64,000 bases of DNA, from contig NZ_SJPF01000002.1 of the NCBI RefSeq assembly GCF_007859755.1, forward strand, positions 639,729 through 703,728, written 5' to 3'. The notes below the pieces were generated by a model that saw nothing but the letters and a program-made list of their open reading frames with translations, searched no databases and was not told the DNA's origin. The DNA comes from Blastopirellula retiformator (GTDB lineage: Bacteria > Planctomycetota > Planctomycetia > Pirellulales > Pirellulaceae). Shown one piece after another: positions 33,848-42,943 of this stretch. Both the position numbers and the translations under genes were made by a program. Within the stretch, counting starts at the first letter, position 1, and each line of letters begins with the position of its first letter.

Positions 33848-35383
33848 CTACTCAACGGCTGTTTGTTTTCGGATGATAAGACCGCGAAGTCGGCTCCTCC
33901 AGATCTCGCGGATCTCTGCGTCCCAGATCAGGAACCAGCAGGCCAACAGATAGAGGCTGGCCGTCGCCGCCATCGATACGGCGAGTTCAATCCAACCGGG
34001 GTCGGGGCGAAATTGTGCGAGCCACCAGATGATCGCCGCATAGGGAATGCCGAGGAGCAATGGTTTCGCCGCCGCCCAAACGATCGCGTCGTGCGGCGTC
34101 TGAAACTCCGATTTGAGGAGGAACGGCAATCCCAGAAAATAGACGAACGTGTTAGCGACGGCGGTTCCGATCAACGGTCCGGCCAGGCCGAAAGAATAGG
34201 TCAGCGAAATGCTGAGCGTTACGTTTACGACCAGCCAAGTCAGACTCATTCTTACTAACAGGGGCGTCTTGCCGGTGGCCGCGAAAGCCCACTTCCACTG
34301 AGCAACGACGGGCTGAAAGAATGCGATGGTGGCGGCCGCAACGACCACGCTCCAACCAGCGAACTGCTCTTCGCCAACCCATAGGGCTACAAACTCGTGG
34401 GAGAAGACGCCGATAGAAATACAAAAAGCCAGCGCAAGGACCGCCGTAAAACTGGTCAACTCAATCAATCGCTGATTAAATCGAAGTCGCTCGCCCTGAT
34501 GGTGAAGCTCCGCAAGCGCCGCCCAACTCGAGGAGCCCAACATCAACACTTGGTGCTGCGCCACTTGCAGAAGTCGCTGGGTTGCGAAAAACGGCACGAT
34601 GGCCGTCGCCCCTAGCAAAAACCCGACCAGTATCCGGTCTGACTCCATGCCTAGCTTGCCGCTAAATTGCATCAACATGGACGCCGTATTGAGTTCCCGC
34701 AGCTTGCTTCGGACCAACTCTCGGGACTCTGGATTCGATACCGAGGTGCATGACGTCTCTTGAAGTTTTCGCCGAAAGGTACGCCAAATGGCGATCGGCA
34801 ATACCATATGACCGATCGTGAACGCCAGACACTGTCCAACGATTCCGTAGTCAAAATACGCAAACGTCAGCGACAAGGCAGTGATCAGCAACAGTTGGAA
34901 TGTGAGCCCAAAATTGATTAGGTAACCATGCTGTCGCGAATCTGCAAAATACAAATAGAGCGCCAACGGGGTAATGAATGCCAGAGGGAGAAACGAGAGT
35001 ACGCCAAGGCGCAGATCCCAGATGTATTCGGGCGAAACGATAACCAGATAGGGAATCGCTGCGGCAAGAACGAGGACCGCAATGAACAGTACGACCGAAA
35101 GACGATAGTAAATCCACCTTCCGTATTCCATTACATCTTGCGCATCGTATTTAGAATCCTCGCCAGCAGCTTCCGCAAACATTGCGCGAACTGATTGAGC
35201 GAATCCTAGCTCCAAGAATCCCAACATCATCTGCCAATCAGCGACGGCGCGGAACGCGCCGAACTGCTCATCCCCCAACAGCCAAATCAACAACGGCACT
35301 GAGACAAAACCGACCAGCATCGTCAAAACGCTGGAGCCGACGCCGGTGACGAAATTCCAAATTGACCGCTGCGTACGACTCAT
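33848..35383 (-). CDS. Wzx-type polysaccharide flippase (MATE/MOP superfamily)
   Basis: 511 residues with about 12-14 membrane helices across its length, beginning SIWNFVTGVGSSVLTMLVGF and VSVPLLIWLLGDEQFGAFRA, the usual start of the polysaccharide transporter family. It should flip the lipid-linked repeat unit across the inner membrane. ATG 35383 is chosen because it overlaps the stop of the preceding transferase (ATGA); the 89 codons of open frame further upstream are a shadow of that gene. The locus also has a Wzy candidate at 38976, so the pathway is Wzx/Wzy-dependent. Confidence 0.87.
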   Translation of the reverse strand: MSRTQRSIWNFVTGVGSSVLTMLVGFVSVPLLIWLLGDEQFGAFRAVADWQMMLGFLELGFAQSVRAMFAEAAGEDSKYDAQDVMEYGRWIYYRLSVVLFIAVLVLAAAIPYLVIVSPEYIWDLRLGVLSFLPLAFITPLALYLYFADSRQHGYLINFGLTFQLLLITALSLTFAYFDYGIVGQCLAFTIGHMVLPIAIWRTFRRKLQETSCTSVSNPESRELVRSKLRELNTASMLMQFSGKLGMESDRILVGFLLGATAIVPFFATQRLLQVAQHQVLMLGSSSWAALAELHHQGERLRFNQRLIELTSFTAVLALAFCISIGVFSHEFVALWVGEEQFAGWSVVVAAATIAFFQPVVAQWKWAFAATGKTPLLVRMSLTWLVVNVTLSISLTYSFGLAGPLIGTAVANTFVYFLGLPFLLKSEFQTPHDAIVWAAAKPLLLGIPYAAIIWWLAQFRPDPGWIELAVSMAATASLYLLACWFLIWDAEIREIWRSRLRGLIIRKQTAVE

Positions 35384-36558
35384 CGCGCGCCTCCGGCCGA
35401 AGCGACGATCGATCGATAGACCGATGCGGTTTCTCGCGCGGTCTGTCGCCACGAGAAATCTGCGCCTCGCGAGCGCGACTTCGCGGCAAGTTCCTTCCTC
35501 AGCACCGGATCCGTAGCCGTCCGGCGCAGCCAATCTCGCAGCTGATCTAGCTGCGTCGGATCGAATAGGGCGCCCCCGTCTCCCAAGACCTCCGGCAGAC
35601 TTGTCGCGTTCGAAGCTAAAATCGGACTTTCCATCGCCATCGCTTCGCACAACTGCAGCCCGAACCCCTCTTCCCTACTTGGGTAGACGAACGCCAACGC
35701 GTCTCGGTAGAGAGCCGGCAAATCGGTATCATCGACGCGTCCGATAAAGCGGACTTGATGCGATACATCCAACTGGTCGGACAGGTCGCGCAGCTCTTCC
35801 TGACGTGTAGTGTCGCCACCGGCCAGAACCAGGTCGACGCCCGACATCTCAGCGGCCGCAAACGCACGAATCAAAAAAGGAAGATTCTTGCGGGCGTCAA
35901 ATCCGCCAATGTAGAAGAAGTAGGGCTTGGGGAGCTCAAACTTCTGCAGCGTTGACTTGACCAACTCTTCGCTTGGGATCGCGGCGAAGGTTGGATCCGC
36001 CGCCTCCGGAATCACAATGATCTTGGCGGCGTCGATGCCTAAGCGGCGAACCAATTCTTGCTGCGAAAAGCGGCTAACCGTGATGACCTTCGTCGATTTA
36101 CGACGTGCAATTTCGTGGGAGCCGAAATTGAGCCATTGTCGCACGTTCGCGAGGCCTCGCCATCCGCCAATGGCTGGCCACCGCCGCTGGCCGATCGCGT
36201 CATGCAACGTCACCACGCAGGGGCAAGGACTAAGCAACGGCACGCCGAAATGAAACGGGGAGTGAAACGCGTCGATCCCGTCGCGACGCAATTGACGCGG
36301 CAACCAGCGTTGCTCCCAACCGAAATAGCTCATCTTCCCGGAAACGGAGAATGCGATGGCATCGCTCTCGAGCCGGCTGCGAAATGCCCCGGCGATCGGC
36401 TCCATCGAATAGAGTACAAGCTCGACGCCAGCGCCGGGTAGGTTCTCCAACAGGTTGACGGCATAGCGATTCCACCCGCGCATCGACGGATGGACGAGCA
36501 AATTCGCATTGAATCCGACTCGGATTACTTCGGCAGCTGATTGGGTCGTCGGTACCAT
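35380..36558 (-). CDS. Glycosyltransferase family 4-like protein
   Basis: 392 residues from ATG 36558 (a TTG 19 codons earlier is possible). The GT-B enzyme starts VGFNANLLVHPSMRGWNRYA; the donor half has YFFYIGGFDARKNLPFLIRA, VRFIGRVDDTDLPALYRDAL and YPSREEGFGLQLCEAMAMESP with E-x7-E intact. This class, with 'GIDAFHSP...VVTLHDAI', resembles mannosyl- or rhamnosyl-type transferases, but the sugar is not fixed by sequence. It overlaps the flippase gene by 4 bases. Confidence 0.86.
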   Translation of the reverse strand: MVPTTQSAAEVIRVGFNANLLVHPSMRGWNRYAVNLLENLPGAGVELVLYSMEPIAGAFRSRLESDAIAFSVSGKMSYFGWEQRWLPRQLRRDGIDAFHSPFHFGVPLLSPCPCVVTLHDAIGQRRWPAIGGWRGLANVRQWLNFGSHEIARRKSTKVITVSRFSQQELVRRLGIDAAKIIVIPEAADPTFAAIPSEELVKSTLQKFELPKPYFFYIGGFDARKNLPFLIRAFAAAEMSGVDLVLAGGDTTRQEELRDLSDQLDVSHQVRFIGRVDDTDLPALYRDALAFVYPSREEGFGLQLCEAMAMESPILASNATSLPEVLGDGGALFDPTQLDQLRDWLRRTATDPVLRKELAAKSRSRGADFSWRQTARETASVYRSIVASAGGAR

Positions 36559-36643
36559 GAACTCAGTGAGCCGTGCGATCTTTCCTGGGGAGCAATGATG
36601 TCTAACTTGTTGCAAAATCTGTAGCTGCGACCGGCGATGGAAG

Positions 36644-37852
36644 CTACGCAGGCGTAGCTATCAAGCGGGCGTACGCCGCTTCCAAACAATCGAGCGCCGC
36701 CGAGTCGCTGCAGCGTTCTTCTAGCAGTTGCCGGGCCGCTTGGCGGTGGCGGTTTTGCAGTTCGACGCTCTGCAGCAACTGCACCGTTCGCTCGACCATC
36801 GCTTCTTCGTCATCGTCGCCGGTCACAAACGCGTGGACGCCGTCTTCGACGGGAATACCCTCTACCCCTTCCGACGTCGTCACCACCGGAACGCCCAGCG
36901 CAAACGATTCCAAGACCTTCACCTTCATCCCACTCCCCCGCCCAGGCGCGTAGAGCAGCACGGCCGTGTGACGAAAATAGGGAAGAATCTCCGGCACGTT
37001 CTCATGAATTTCAACGTCGGGCATGTCGAGATACTCCGCCAAGGCGCTGCGGGCTTCCCAACCAACGATCTGCACCTTGGCATTGGGAACGCGCTCTTTG
37101 ATCCGCGGCCAGAGGTCGCGGAGCAAGCGTTCGGCCGCTGAGCGCGAAGGATACCACCCCATCGAGCCGATCACGCTGATGACCGGCTGGGCCGTTCGCT
37201 CCTCGTCCGCGATGTAATCGTACTTGTCGAGATCCATCCCTAACGGCACAACGTCGACGCTGGCCGCCGGGTAACGATCACGAATCGCGCCGGCGATCCG
37301 ATCGGAGAGAGCCAAGAACTTTGCAGGCCCCTGCAGCAGCATTCGTTCGCCACGCAACATCAATTGATGGTCGATCCACTGCCGCCAACCTTGTCGCGGT
37401 ATCTCCGCCAAGTCGATCGAAAAGAGATAGTGAATGTTAATCAGAGTTTTGGCGGCGTCCTCCGGCGTCAGCCATCCGCACCAGAGGTGCTCCATATGCA
37501 AGACGTCGTATCCCTCGGCCAGCCGCTGCCGCAAGTTGGCGATCAGCTCGTCCGAGAACATGTACGAATAGGGCCGGCGAATCGTCATCATCTTCGTCGC
37601 CAGGCCGCGTCGGTGCGGAAATCGAAAGAGCCGCAGATCGTACTTAGGCGCCGGAAACAATTCCCGCGAACGCTCGATGTCGTCCGGATTGCTGCAGGCC
37701 GCAAGCGCCGTGACGTGGTGACCACGCTCGACCAATCCCTTCAGCAGCGCGTAGAACCAGCGGCCGGCGGCGTTTCCGAAAGGAAGCGGCGGCTCAATCA
37801 TCACCAGCACGATTCGCAGGCGACTTCGGTTTTCTCCATCAACGTTTAACAT
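36644..37852 (-). CDS. Glycosyltransferase family 1/4-like protein
   Basis: 402 residues. The N-terminus RIVLVMIEPPLPFGNAAGRW resembles GT4 proteins of the TIGR03087 (PEP-CTERM/XrtA stp1) kind that occur in exosortase-linked polysaccharide loci. The donor half has VISVIGSMGWYPSRSAAERL, VQIVGWEARSALAEYLD and APGRGSGMKVKVLESFALGVP, where the first Glu of E-x7-E is replaced within GRGSGMK. The stp1 similarity is from memory and not verified. Its 5' end overlaps the upstream gene by 7 bases. Confidence 0.82.
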   Translation of the reverse strand: MLNVDGENRSRLRIVLVMIEPPLPFGNAAGRWFYALLKGLVERGHHVTALAACSNPDDIERSRELFPAPKYDLRLFRFPHRRGLATKMMTIRRPYSYMFSDELIANLRQRLAEGYDVLHMEHLWCGWLTPEDAAKTLINIHYLFSIDLAEIPRQGWRQWIDHQLMLRGERMLLQGPAKFLALSDRIAGAIRDRYPAASVDVVPLGMDLDKYDYIADEERTAQPVISVIGSMGWYPSRSAAERLLRDLWPRIKERVPNAKVQIVGWEARSALAEYLDMPDVEIHENVPEILPYFRHTAVLLYAPGRGSGMKVKVLESFALGVPVVTTSEGVEGIPVEDGVHAFVTGDDDEEAMVERTVQLLQSVELQNRHRQAARQLLEERCSDSAALDCLEAAYARLIATPA

Positions 37853-38979
37853 AGCGACTGCGAGTATTCCAGAATGATCCGCGAGGCGTCGTCCCAGCTA
37901 TAGCTCCGCAGCGTATTGGCCAAACCGAGCCACTCGCTGCGATTCGCCTCGGGGACGGCATGCCATTGTTGCAGTTTACGCGTCAACTCCACCGCGTCGG
38001 CGGGGTTGGATAAGAGAAACTCGCTAAGCGATTCTGGATAGCGCTCAGCCACCCCGGCGTCAGACGACACGAACGCCGGCAATCCGCAGCAAAGCGCTTC
38101 GTGCACCCCAAGGCCGTACGCTTCGTAGCGAGTCGGCGACACGAGCGCGTCACTCGCCCGCAGGATGCGCCCGAGATCGGACCGGAGACCATAAAACTGA
38201 ATGCTGCTTCCCAGCCCCGCCGCGTTGATCTCTTGCTCCAGTTTTGGCTCAAATCGCCCGAACACCGCCAGCGTCAATTCGTCGTGAGCCTTGGAGTCCA
38301 ACGACCTCCAGGCCTCGAGCACCGTCTCGAACCCTTTGCGAGGATCGCTCGGCGAACCGACGAACAAGACGTACTTTCTGTCGCTGGACCATTGTAATTC
38401 TTCCCGCGTCGCGGCGCGTTCGCCTACGTCGGCTGGATAGAAGGCGTCCAGGTCGACCGAGTAGTAGACCAATCGGATCCGATCCTCGGGGATGTCGAGC
38501 CGCTGAATCAGATCGGTCTTCGTCCGCTCGGAGTTAACGATGATCAGCTTGCTCATCGCCAGCGCGTTTCGCTCGGTCCGTTCGTTCTTACGAATCTTCC
38601 AGCGTTGCAGCAGCCGGCGAGGGAACGAACCGCGCCGCTTGGGCGTGTAGGCGGCGTGAACGTAATGCACCCAGTTGACGGCCGGCAACAGACAGTTGCC
38701 GCCGTTGACCAGCGTCAACCCCTCTCTGGCTCCCAAGCGTCGCGACCAGTCTTGTCCATAACGATTCAAGAGCGGAGCGCTAAGAAAATAGGACCCGGCA
38801 ACCTTCGGTACGCGATGAAACTCCACGTTGGGGCGCTCTTCCAACGTAGGATCGACGCGATGTCCGATCAAATGCACAACGTCGTCGGTGCGAGAAAGAT
38901 AGTCGGCCAACGCATAGTTGGCGCGATCCATTCCTCCAGTCCGCACAAAGTCTCCGGTGACGATCAAATGTGAGTTCAT
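37846..38979 (-). CDS. Glycosyltransferase family 4-like protein
   Basis: 377 residues from ATG 38979, which overlaps the stop of the polymerase gene (ATGA). The GT-B fold has LIVTGDFVRTGGMDRANYAL (donor-site GG), KYVLFVGSPSDPRKGFETVL, IQFYGLRSDLGRILRASDAL and PTRYEAYGLGVHEALCCGLP (E-x7-E intact). Cytoplasmic; adds a sugar to the lipid-linked repeat unit. Confidence 0.86.
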   Translation of the reverse strand: MNSHLIVTGDFVRTGGMDRANYALADYLSRTDDVVHLIGHRVDPTLEERPNVEFHRVPKVAGSYFLSAPLLNRYGQDWSRRLGAREGLTLVNGGNCLLPAVNWVHYVHAAYTPKRRGSFPRRLLQRWKIRKNERTERNALAMSKLIIVNSERTKTDLIQRLDIPEDRIRLVYYSVDLDAFYPADVGERAATREELQWSSDRKYVLFVGSPSDPRKGFETVLEAWRSLDSKAHDELTLAVFGRFEPKLEQEINAAGLGSSIQFYGLRSDLGRILRASDALVSPTRYEAYGLGVHEALCCGLPAFVSSDAGVAERYPESLSEFLLSNPADAVELTRKLQQWHAVPEANRSEWLGLANTLRSYSWDDASRIILEYSQSLC

Positions 38980-40361
38980 GACGCTAGATACGCCTCCCAA
39001 GCGGCCCGCTTTTTTGCATGTTGGACCGCTCCGAATAGGGCTGCGTTGAGCAGCCAGAACTCGAGGCCTCCTTGTCCAATGAAGTAGGGATAGTTAAACG
39101 TGATTGCAATTGCGCCGACATTGTAGGCCAAAATAGCGGCGGCTTGCGTCGACAACTGTCCAGACGCCGAGAAGATCGCCGTCCGCCATGCGAACCAGCA
39201 GGCAATCGCGATCGCCGCAGGATAGGCCAGCAGCAGCGGTATTCCTCCGTCAAGCAGCCAGCCAGTCCACATGATTTCCGCCCAGAGAGGAGGCGAGTTC
39301 GGGTCGTAGGAATTGCCGAAATAGCGGTGCATCATCCCCCATCGCCCCAAGCCGGCGCCCAGTGGATACTGCGGCAACAGATCATTCACCGTCGTCTCTA
39401 AAAAACGGCCTCGATTCGAGTAGTAGACCTCTCCCATATCGGCCTCGACCAAGGTCGATAGCCGATCGGTGACCGCCTCGCCCCCCACGGCGACCGCCCA
39501 AGCAAAGCTGGAAAGCAAAACGGCGACGAACATGCCGCCGGCGAATAACGCTTTTCGCCAATCCCCGCGATACGCGATGCATGCCAGAAAGACGCAGCAA
39601 CAAATGCCGGTCATGATCAGAACCGATCGGACCTGGCTCAGATAGATGCAGAACAGGCCGATCGCAACTCCCCCAAGTGCGACGCCACGAACCCAAGTAC
39701 TTTTCCCGGTCAAGAAAAAAACAAGTCCGAATATCGTCGAATACATGCCTGCAGTCGCAGCGCCCCCTGGCATATCAGTTAGTCCCATCGGACGAAAAAC
39801 GTCGGCGCCGCTATTCAGCGAAATCTTCAACGAGTCGTGGTACAGTTCACCAATCACCTGCGAGACCGGGGGCTGAAATCTTCCCGGAAAATAGACCTGC
39901 AGAAGTCCGACAAACGCACTGAGGCAGTGAAAGGCCCAAAATGCACCGATTAGCTTGGTGAAAGTCTGTTCCCGAATTGGGAGTCGCGCAACCCACAATA
40001 ACGGCGCCAAAATAGCAAAGTTGATTCCGATCTGGGCCAGGGCCGAGGTAATCGTGTTGGTATTGGGATGGAACAGTTGGAGGCCCAGGATCACCAGAAT
40101 GACCGGTACCATTACCGCCGCTGGATGCCATCGGCCGTTCCCAGGAAGTCCGATCAGCAGCAAGCTCGCCCCAAATACGGCTGAGCGAAAAATAATGCGT
40201 CCTGCTCCGAGCGCGGGAAGCAAAAGAGCCAGTTGGCAGACAATCGTCAAAGCGAGAAAGCCAAGCAACCAGCGCAGCGCCCGATCCTTCGACGCTAGGC
40301 CAACAGGCGCGACGAGCTTCGTATCCGAGTTTTCTCTGCGTATCGTCAGACTATTTTCCAT
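38976..40361 (-). CDS. O-antigen ligase/polymerase-like (Wzy) membrane protein
   Basis: 461 residues with about 11-12 hydrophobic helices. The long loop before the last helices holds EVYYSNRGRFLETTVNDLLP and then YPLGAGLGRWGMMHRYFGNS, like the large periplasmic loop of the Wzy_C/O-antigen ligase family (the 'N-R...W...P..G.G.G' pattern). It would polymerise repeat units after flipping. The start is uncertain: ATG 40361 is used, but the frame is open to GTG 40403. Among so many transferases it is the only polymerase candidate. Confidence 0.82.
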   Translation of the reverse strand: MENSLTIRRENSDTKLVAPVGLASKDRALRWLLGFLALTIVCQLALLLPALGAGRIIFRSAVFGASLLLIGLPGNGRWHPAAVMVPVILVILGLQLFHPNTNTITSALAQIGINFAILAPLLWVARLPIREQTFTKLIGAFWAFHCLSAFVGLLQVYFPGRFQPPVSQVIGELYHDSLKISLNSGADVFRPMGLTDMPGGAATAGMYSTIFGLVFFLTGKSTWVRGVALGGVAIGLFCIYLSQVRSVLIMTGICCCVFLACIAYRGDWRKALFAGGMFVAVLLSSFAWAVAVGGEAVTDRLSTLVEADMGEVYYSNRGRFLETTVNDLLPQYPLGAGLGRWGMMHRYFGNSYDPNSPPLWAEIMWTGWLLDGGIPLLLAYPAAIAIACWFAWRTAIFSASGQLSTQAAAILAYNVGAIAITFNYPYFIGQGGLEFWLLNAALFGAVQHAKKRAAWEAYLAS

Positions 40362-40418
40362 TGCCCAAATTTGATTACCGGAGAGTATCTCCGTAAGGCG
40401 CACGTCGCCACGATCGGC

Positions 40419-41609
40419 TTACGGAGCGCCGGTCACCGCCGCCGGCGCGCGACGCAGGCCGTCTTGTTCTAAACTCGCCGCCGACCGAAGAACCTTCTCA
40501 AGTTTCAATATCTGCGCGCCAACATCGCACAACTCCGTCGCCCGATTCGGGCCGTTGACGCCAAGCGACTTGCGGAGTGCCAGATCTTGCACCAGTTCGT
40601 TCAGCGCTTTTGCCAGAGCATTAACGTCGTTTGGAGCGACCAATTGGCCGCAGTTGTCCGTCACGATCTCCTTGGCGCCACCGATGTTGGTCGCCACCAC
40701 CGGCAGGCCGGCGAAAAGCGCTTCGATGAAAACGACGCCGAATGGCTCTGCCCGTACGTTGGGATGGCAAAACAGATCGGCGGCACGCAAGATTCGTGCG
40801 ACGTCCGATCGCTGTCCCAAGAACCGGACGCGATTGGTCAGGCCATGACCTTCCACGATGGCTTTTAGCTTCGACAGATACTCGTGATCTTCCGCCTTCT
40901 GCGGACCTCCCACGACCCACGACTCCCAGGGCTCATCTGCCGGCAGCTGACCCAACGCTTCTAGGTGAATATGCAACCCCTTGTACGACTCAAGACGCCC
41001 CACTTGAATGATCACCGGCGTCTCGTCGTCCAAGTCGAACTCTTTGCGAATCGCTTTGCGATCATCCGCGCCAAATCCATCGGAACGCAGAACGGGGTAG
41101 CGTGCGATACTGGCTGGGGTGCCTGGATACAGGCGTTTCTCGATCGACTCGCGCGTCGCTTCGCTGTTGGCGATCACGTAAGTCGGGCGGCAGCGAGCTG
41201 CCCATTTCTCGAGCCAATGCTCGCCATAGCTAATGTCGTGTCCCCAATAGACTACCGGACTTAGTCGCCGCGCCGTCGCGCCAAGAAGCGCCTGAACCCA
41301 ACAGGCGTGCATAACCACCACGTCGTACTCTCCTTGTCGCAGCAATCGCACCAACCGACGTCGGGCGCGCAGCAACGTCCAGGGACGACTGATGCGGATC
41401 GGGCCAAGATCATGGACGACGCAATCAGCCTCCTCCAATTCCTCCCGCAGTCGTCCGGAAAAGCACAACCCGAACTCTGGTTTCATCTGCGGAGCGGCAA
41501 CGCGATTTTGGGCCAACGTACTAAGAACCGTCTCGATCCCGCCGTACATATTACCGGAGTAAACGTGCAAGACCTTCAGCGGTTGCGTCTCGTGTTGCGG
41601 GTGGTCCAT
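40419..41609 (-). CDS. Glycosyltransferase family 4-like protein
   Basis: 396 residues from ATG 41609, preceded by GTGAGGA. The GT4 fold has VLHVYSGNMYGGIETVLSTL (GG loop), VIIQVGRLESYKGLHIHLEA, VRFLGQRSDVARILRAADLF and HPNVRAEPFGVVFIEALFAG (E-x7-E). It starts 8 bases after the preceding transferase. A 57-base gap before the polymerase gene may allow a weak internal promoter. Confidence 0.87.
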   Translation of the reverse strand: MDHPQHETQPLKVLHVYSGNMYGGIETVLSTLAQNRVAAPQMKPEFGLCFSGRLREELEEADCVVHDLGPIRISRPWTLLRARRRLVRLLRQGEYDVVVMHACWVQALLGATARRLSPVVYWGHDISYGEHWLEKWAARCRPTYVIANSEATRESIEKRLYPGTPASIARYPVLRSDGFGADDRKAIRKEFDLDDETPVIIQVGRLESYKGLHIHLEALGQLPADEPWESWVVGGPQKAEDHEYLSKLKAIVEGHGLTNRVRFLGQRSDVARILRAADLFCHPNVRAEPFGVVFIEALFAGLPVVATNIGGAKEIVTDNCGQLVAPNDVNALAKALNELVQDLALRKSLGVNGPNRATELCDVGAQILKLEKVLRSAASLEQDGLRRAPAAVTGAP

Positions 41610-41617
41610 GGTCGTCC

Positions 41618-42943
41618 TCACTCTCCCTGAGTCGCGCTGCAGTAGTCAAGTTCGGAAGAAGATAAATCCCCCGCGACAAGAAGTCTCGTATAGGTCGCGA
41701 GAAGTCTTACGGGCAGTTGTCGTTGGTCGAACCGCTCAACGACGGCCCCCCGGGCATTCTTCCCAAGATCGGCTCGCAGCTTCGAATCGCCAACGACCTT
41801 TTCCAGCGCCGCTGCCAATGCATTGACGTCGCAGGAAGACAATGCGATACCCTCCACGCCGTCCTCAAAGATCTCCGCCGCTCCGCCCAGTGCCGTCGAG
41901 ATGACTCCCTTGCCGCAAGCCATCCCTTCGACAATCGCCAGGCCAAACGGCTCCGGCCGAATGCTCGCATGCACGACCACGTCTAGTCCCGCGTAGACGT
42001 CCGGCATCGCATCCTGAAACGGAACGAAATTTACCTTATCCTGGATCCCCAGCGCCGCCGCATGTTGGTGCAACTCCTCACGTGTTACTTGCGAGTTCTC
42101 GGTGCGATAAATCGGCCCGCCAATGATGAAATAGCAGGCATTCTGTTCCGGGGCTCGATGCTGACATTGGGCGATCGCGTCGAGAAAAAGGAAGTGCCCT
42201 TTCCAATTGGCGTAGGTGGCGATCAAACCGACGAAGACCACGGAGTCATCCGCCGGGCCCTCTGCCCCGGAGAGTTCAACCAAGCGTGTTCGCACTTCGT
42301 CCCCGCCTTGCGGAACAAACCTCTCAGTATCGACCGTGTTGAAGAGAACCTCGACACGTTGTTTGCCGATCGACTGCTCGAAATCGGCCTTTACCGCTTC
42401 GGAGATCGCCAATCCCAGGGTGAGCCGCTTCGCCGCGACTTGCAACAATCGCTTTGCCAATCGACGCTCGCCGACAAAGTCGTGCAGATGCCAAACCAGC
42501 GAACACCCGCGGGGACGCGCGAGCGACGTCAGCAGATGCGCCTTGATGCCGTTGGAGTGTAATATCTCTGGCCGCAGCTTCGCGACTCTCCTGCGAAAGT
42601 CGCGGCCCCACTTCCACAGAGAGAACGTCCCCGAGGAGAACTGTCGCGTCCAAAAAGAGACTCGCGACATCCAGGAACTTCCTGAGCGTCCCCCATCGCC
42701 CAACTGCGCCCAACGCTCGGGCAGAGGTACGATGATAACCTCGCCTACCAGCGGCTCGGCAAGTTCCCTGAGGGGACCATCTTCGAATAGGATCAGCGTG
42801 ATTTCCGCATCCGGGAACGCCGATCCGCAGGCTTTGAGCAGCCCGAGCAGGACGCGCTCGGCGCCCCCTAGTCCTGCGGACGCATTGACGTAAAGGACTC
42901 GGGGCGAAGGGTTGCGGGAAACGCTGGACATGTGCGGACTCAC
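41618..42943 (-). CDS. Glycosyltransferase family 4-like protein
   Basis: 441 residues from GTG 42943, which overlaps the upstream stop (GTGA), so translation is coupled. It is a GT4 enzyme with RVLYVNASAGLGGAERVLLG (GG loop), VVFVGLIATYANWKGHFLFL, VNFVPFQDAMPDVYAGLDVV and HASIRPEPFGLAIVEGMACG (E-x7-E). One of a run of three transferases next to the initiating enzyme, so it probably acts early in repeat-unit assembly. Confidence 0.87.
   Translation of the reverse strand: MSPHMSSVSRNPSPRVLYVNASAGLGGAERVLLGLLKACGSAFPDAEITLILFEDGPLRELAEPLVGEVIIVPLPERWAQLGDGGRSGSSWMSRVSFWTRQFSSGTFSLWKWGRDFRRRVAKLRPEILHSNGIKAHLLTSLARPRGCSLVWHLHDFVGERRLAKRLLQVAAKRLTLGLAISEAVKADFEQSIGKQRVEVLFNTVDTERFVPQGGDEVRTRLVELSGAEGPADDSVVFVGLIATYANWKGHFLFLDAIAQCQHRAPEQNACYFIIGGPIYRTENSQVTREELHQHAAALGIQDKVNFVPFQDAMPDVYAGLDVVVHASIRPEPFGLAIVEGMACGKGVISTALGGAAEIFEDGVEGIALSSCDVNALAAALEKVVGDSKLRADLGKNARGAVVERFDQRQLPVRLLATYTRLLVAGDLSSSELDYCSATQGE

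Noticed and set aside
35384-35650. N-terminal extension of the flippase gene
   Set aside because: The extra 89 codons lie over the upstream glycosyltransferase gene in another frame. The ATG overlapping that gene's stop codon is the natural start.
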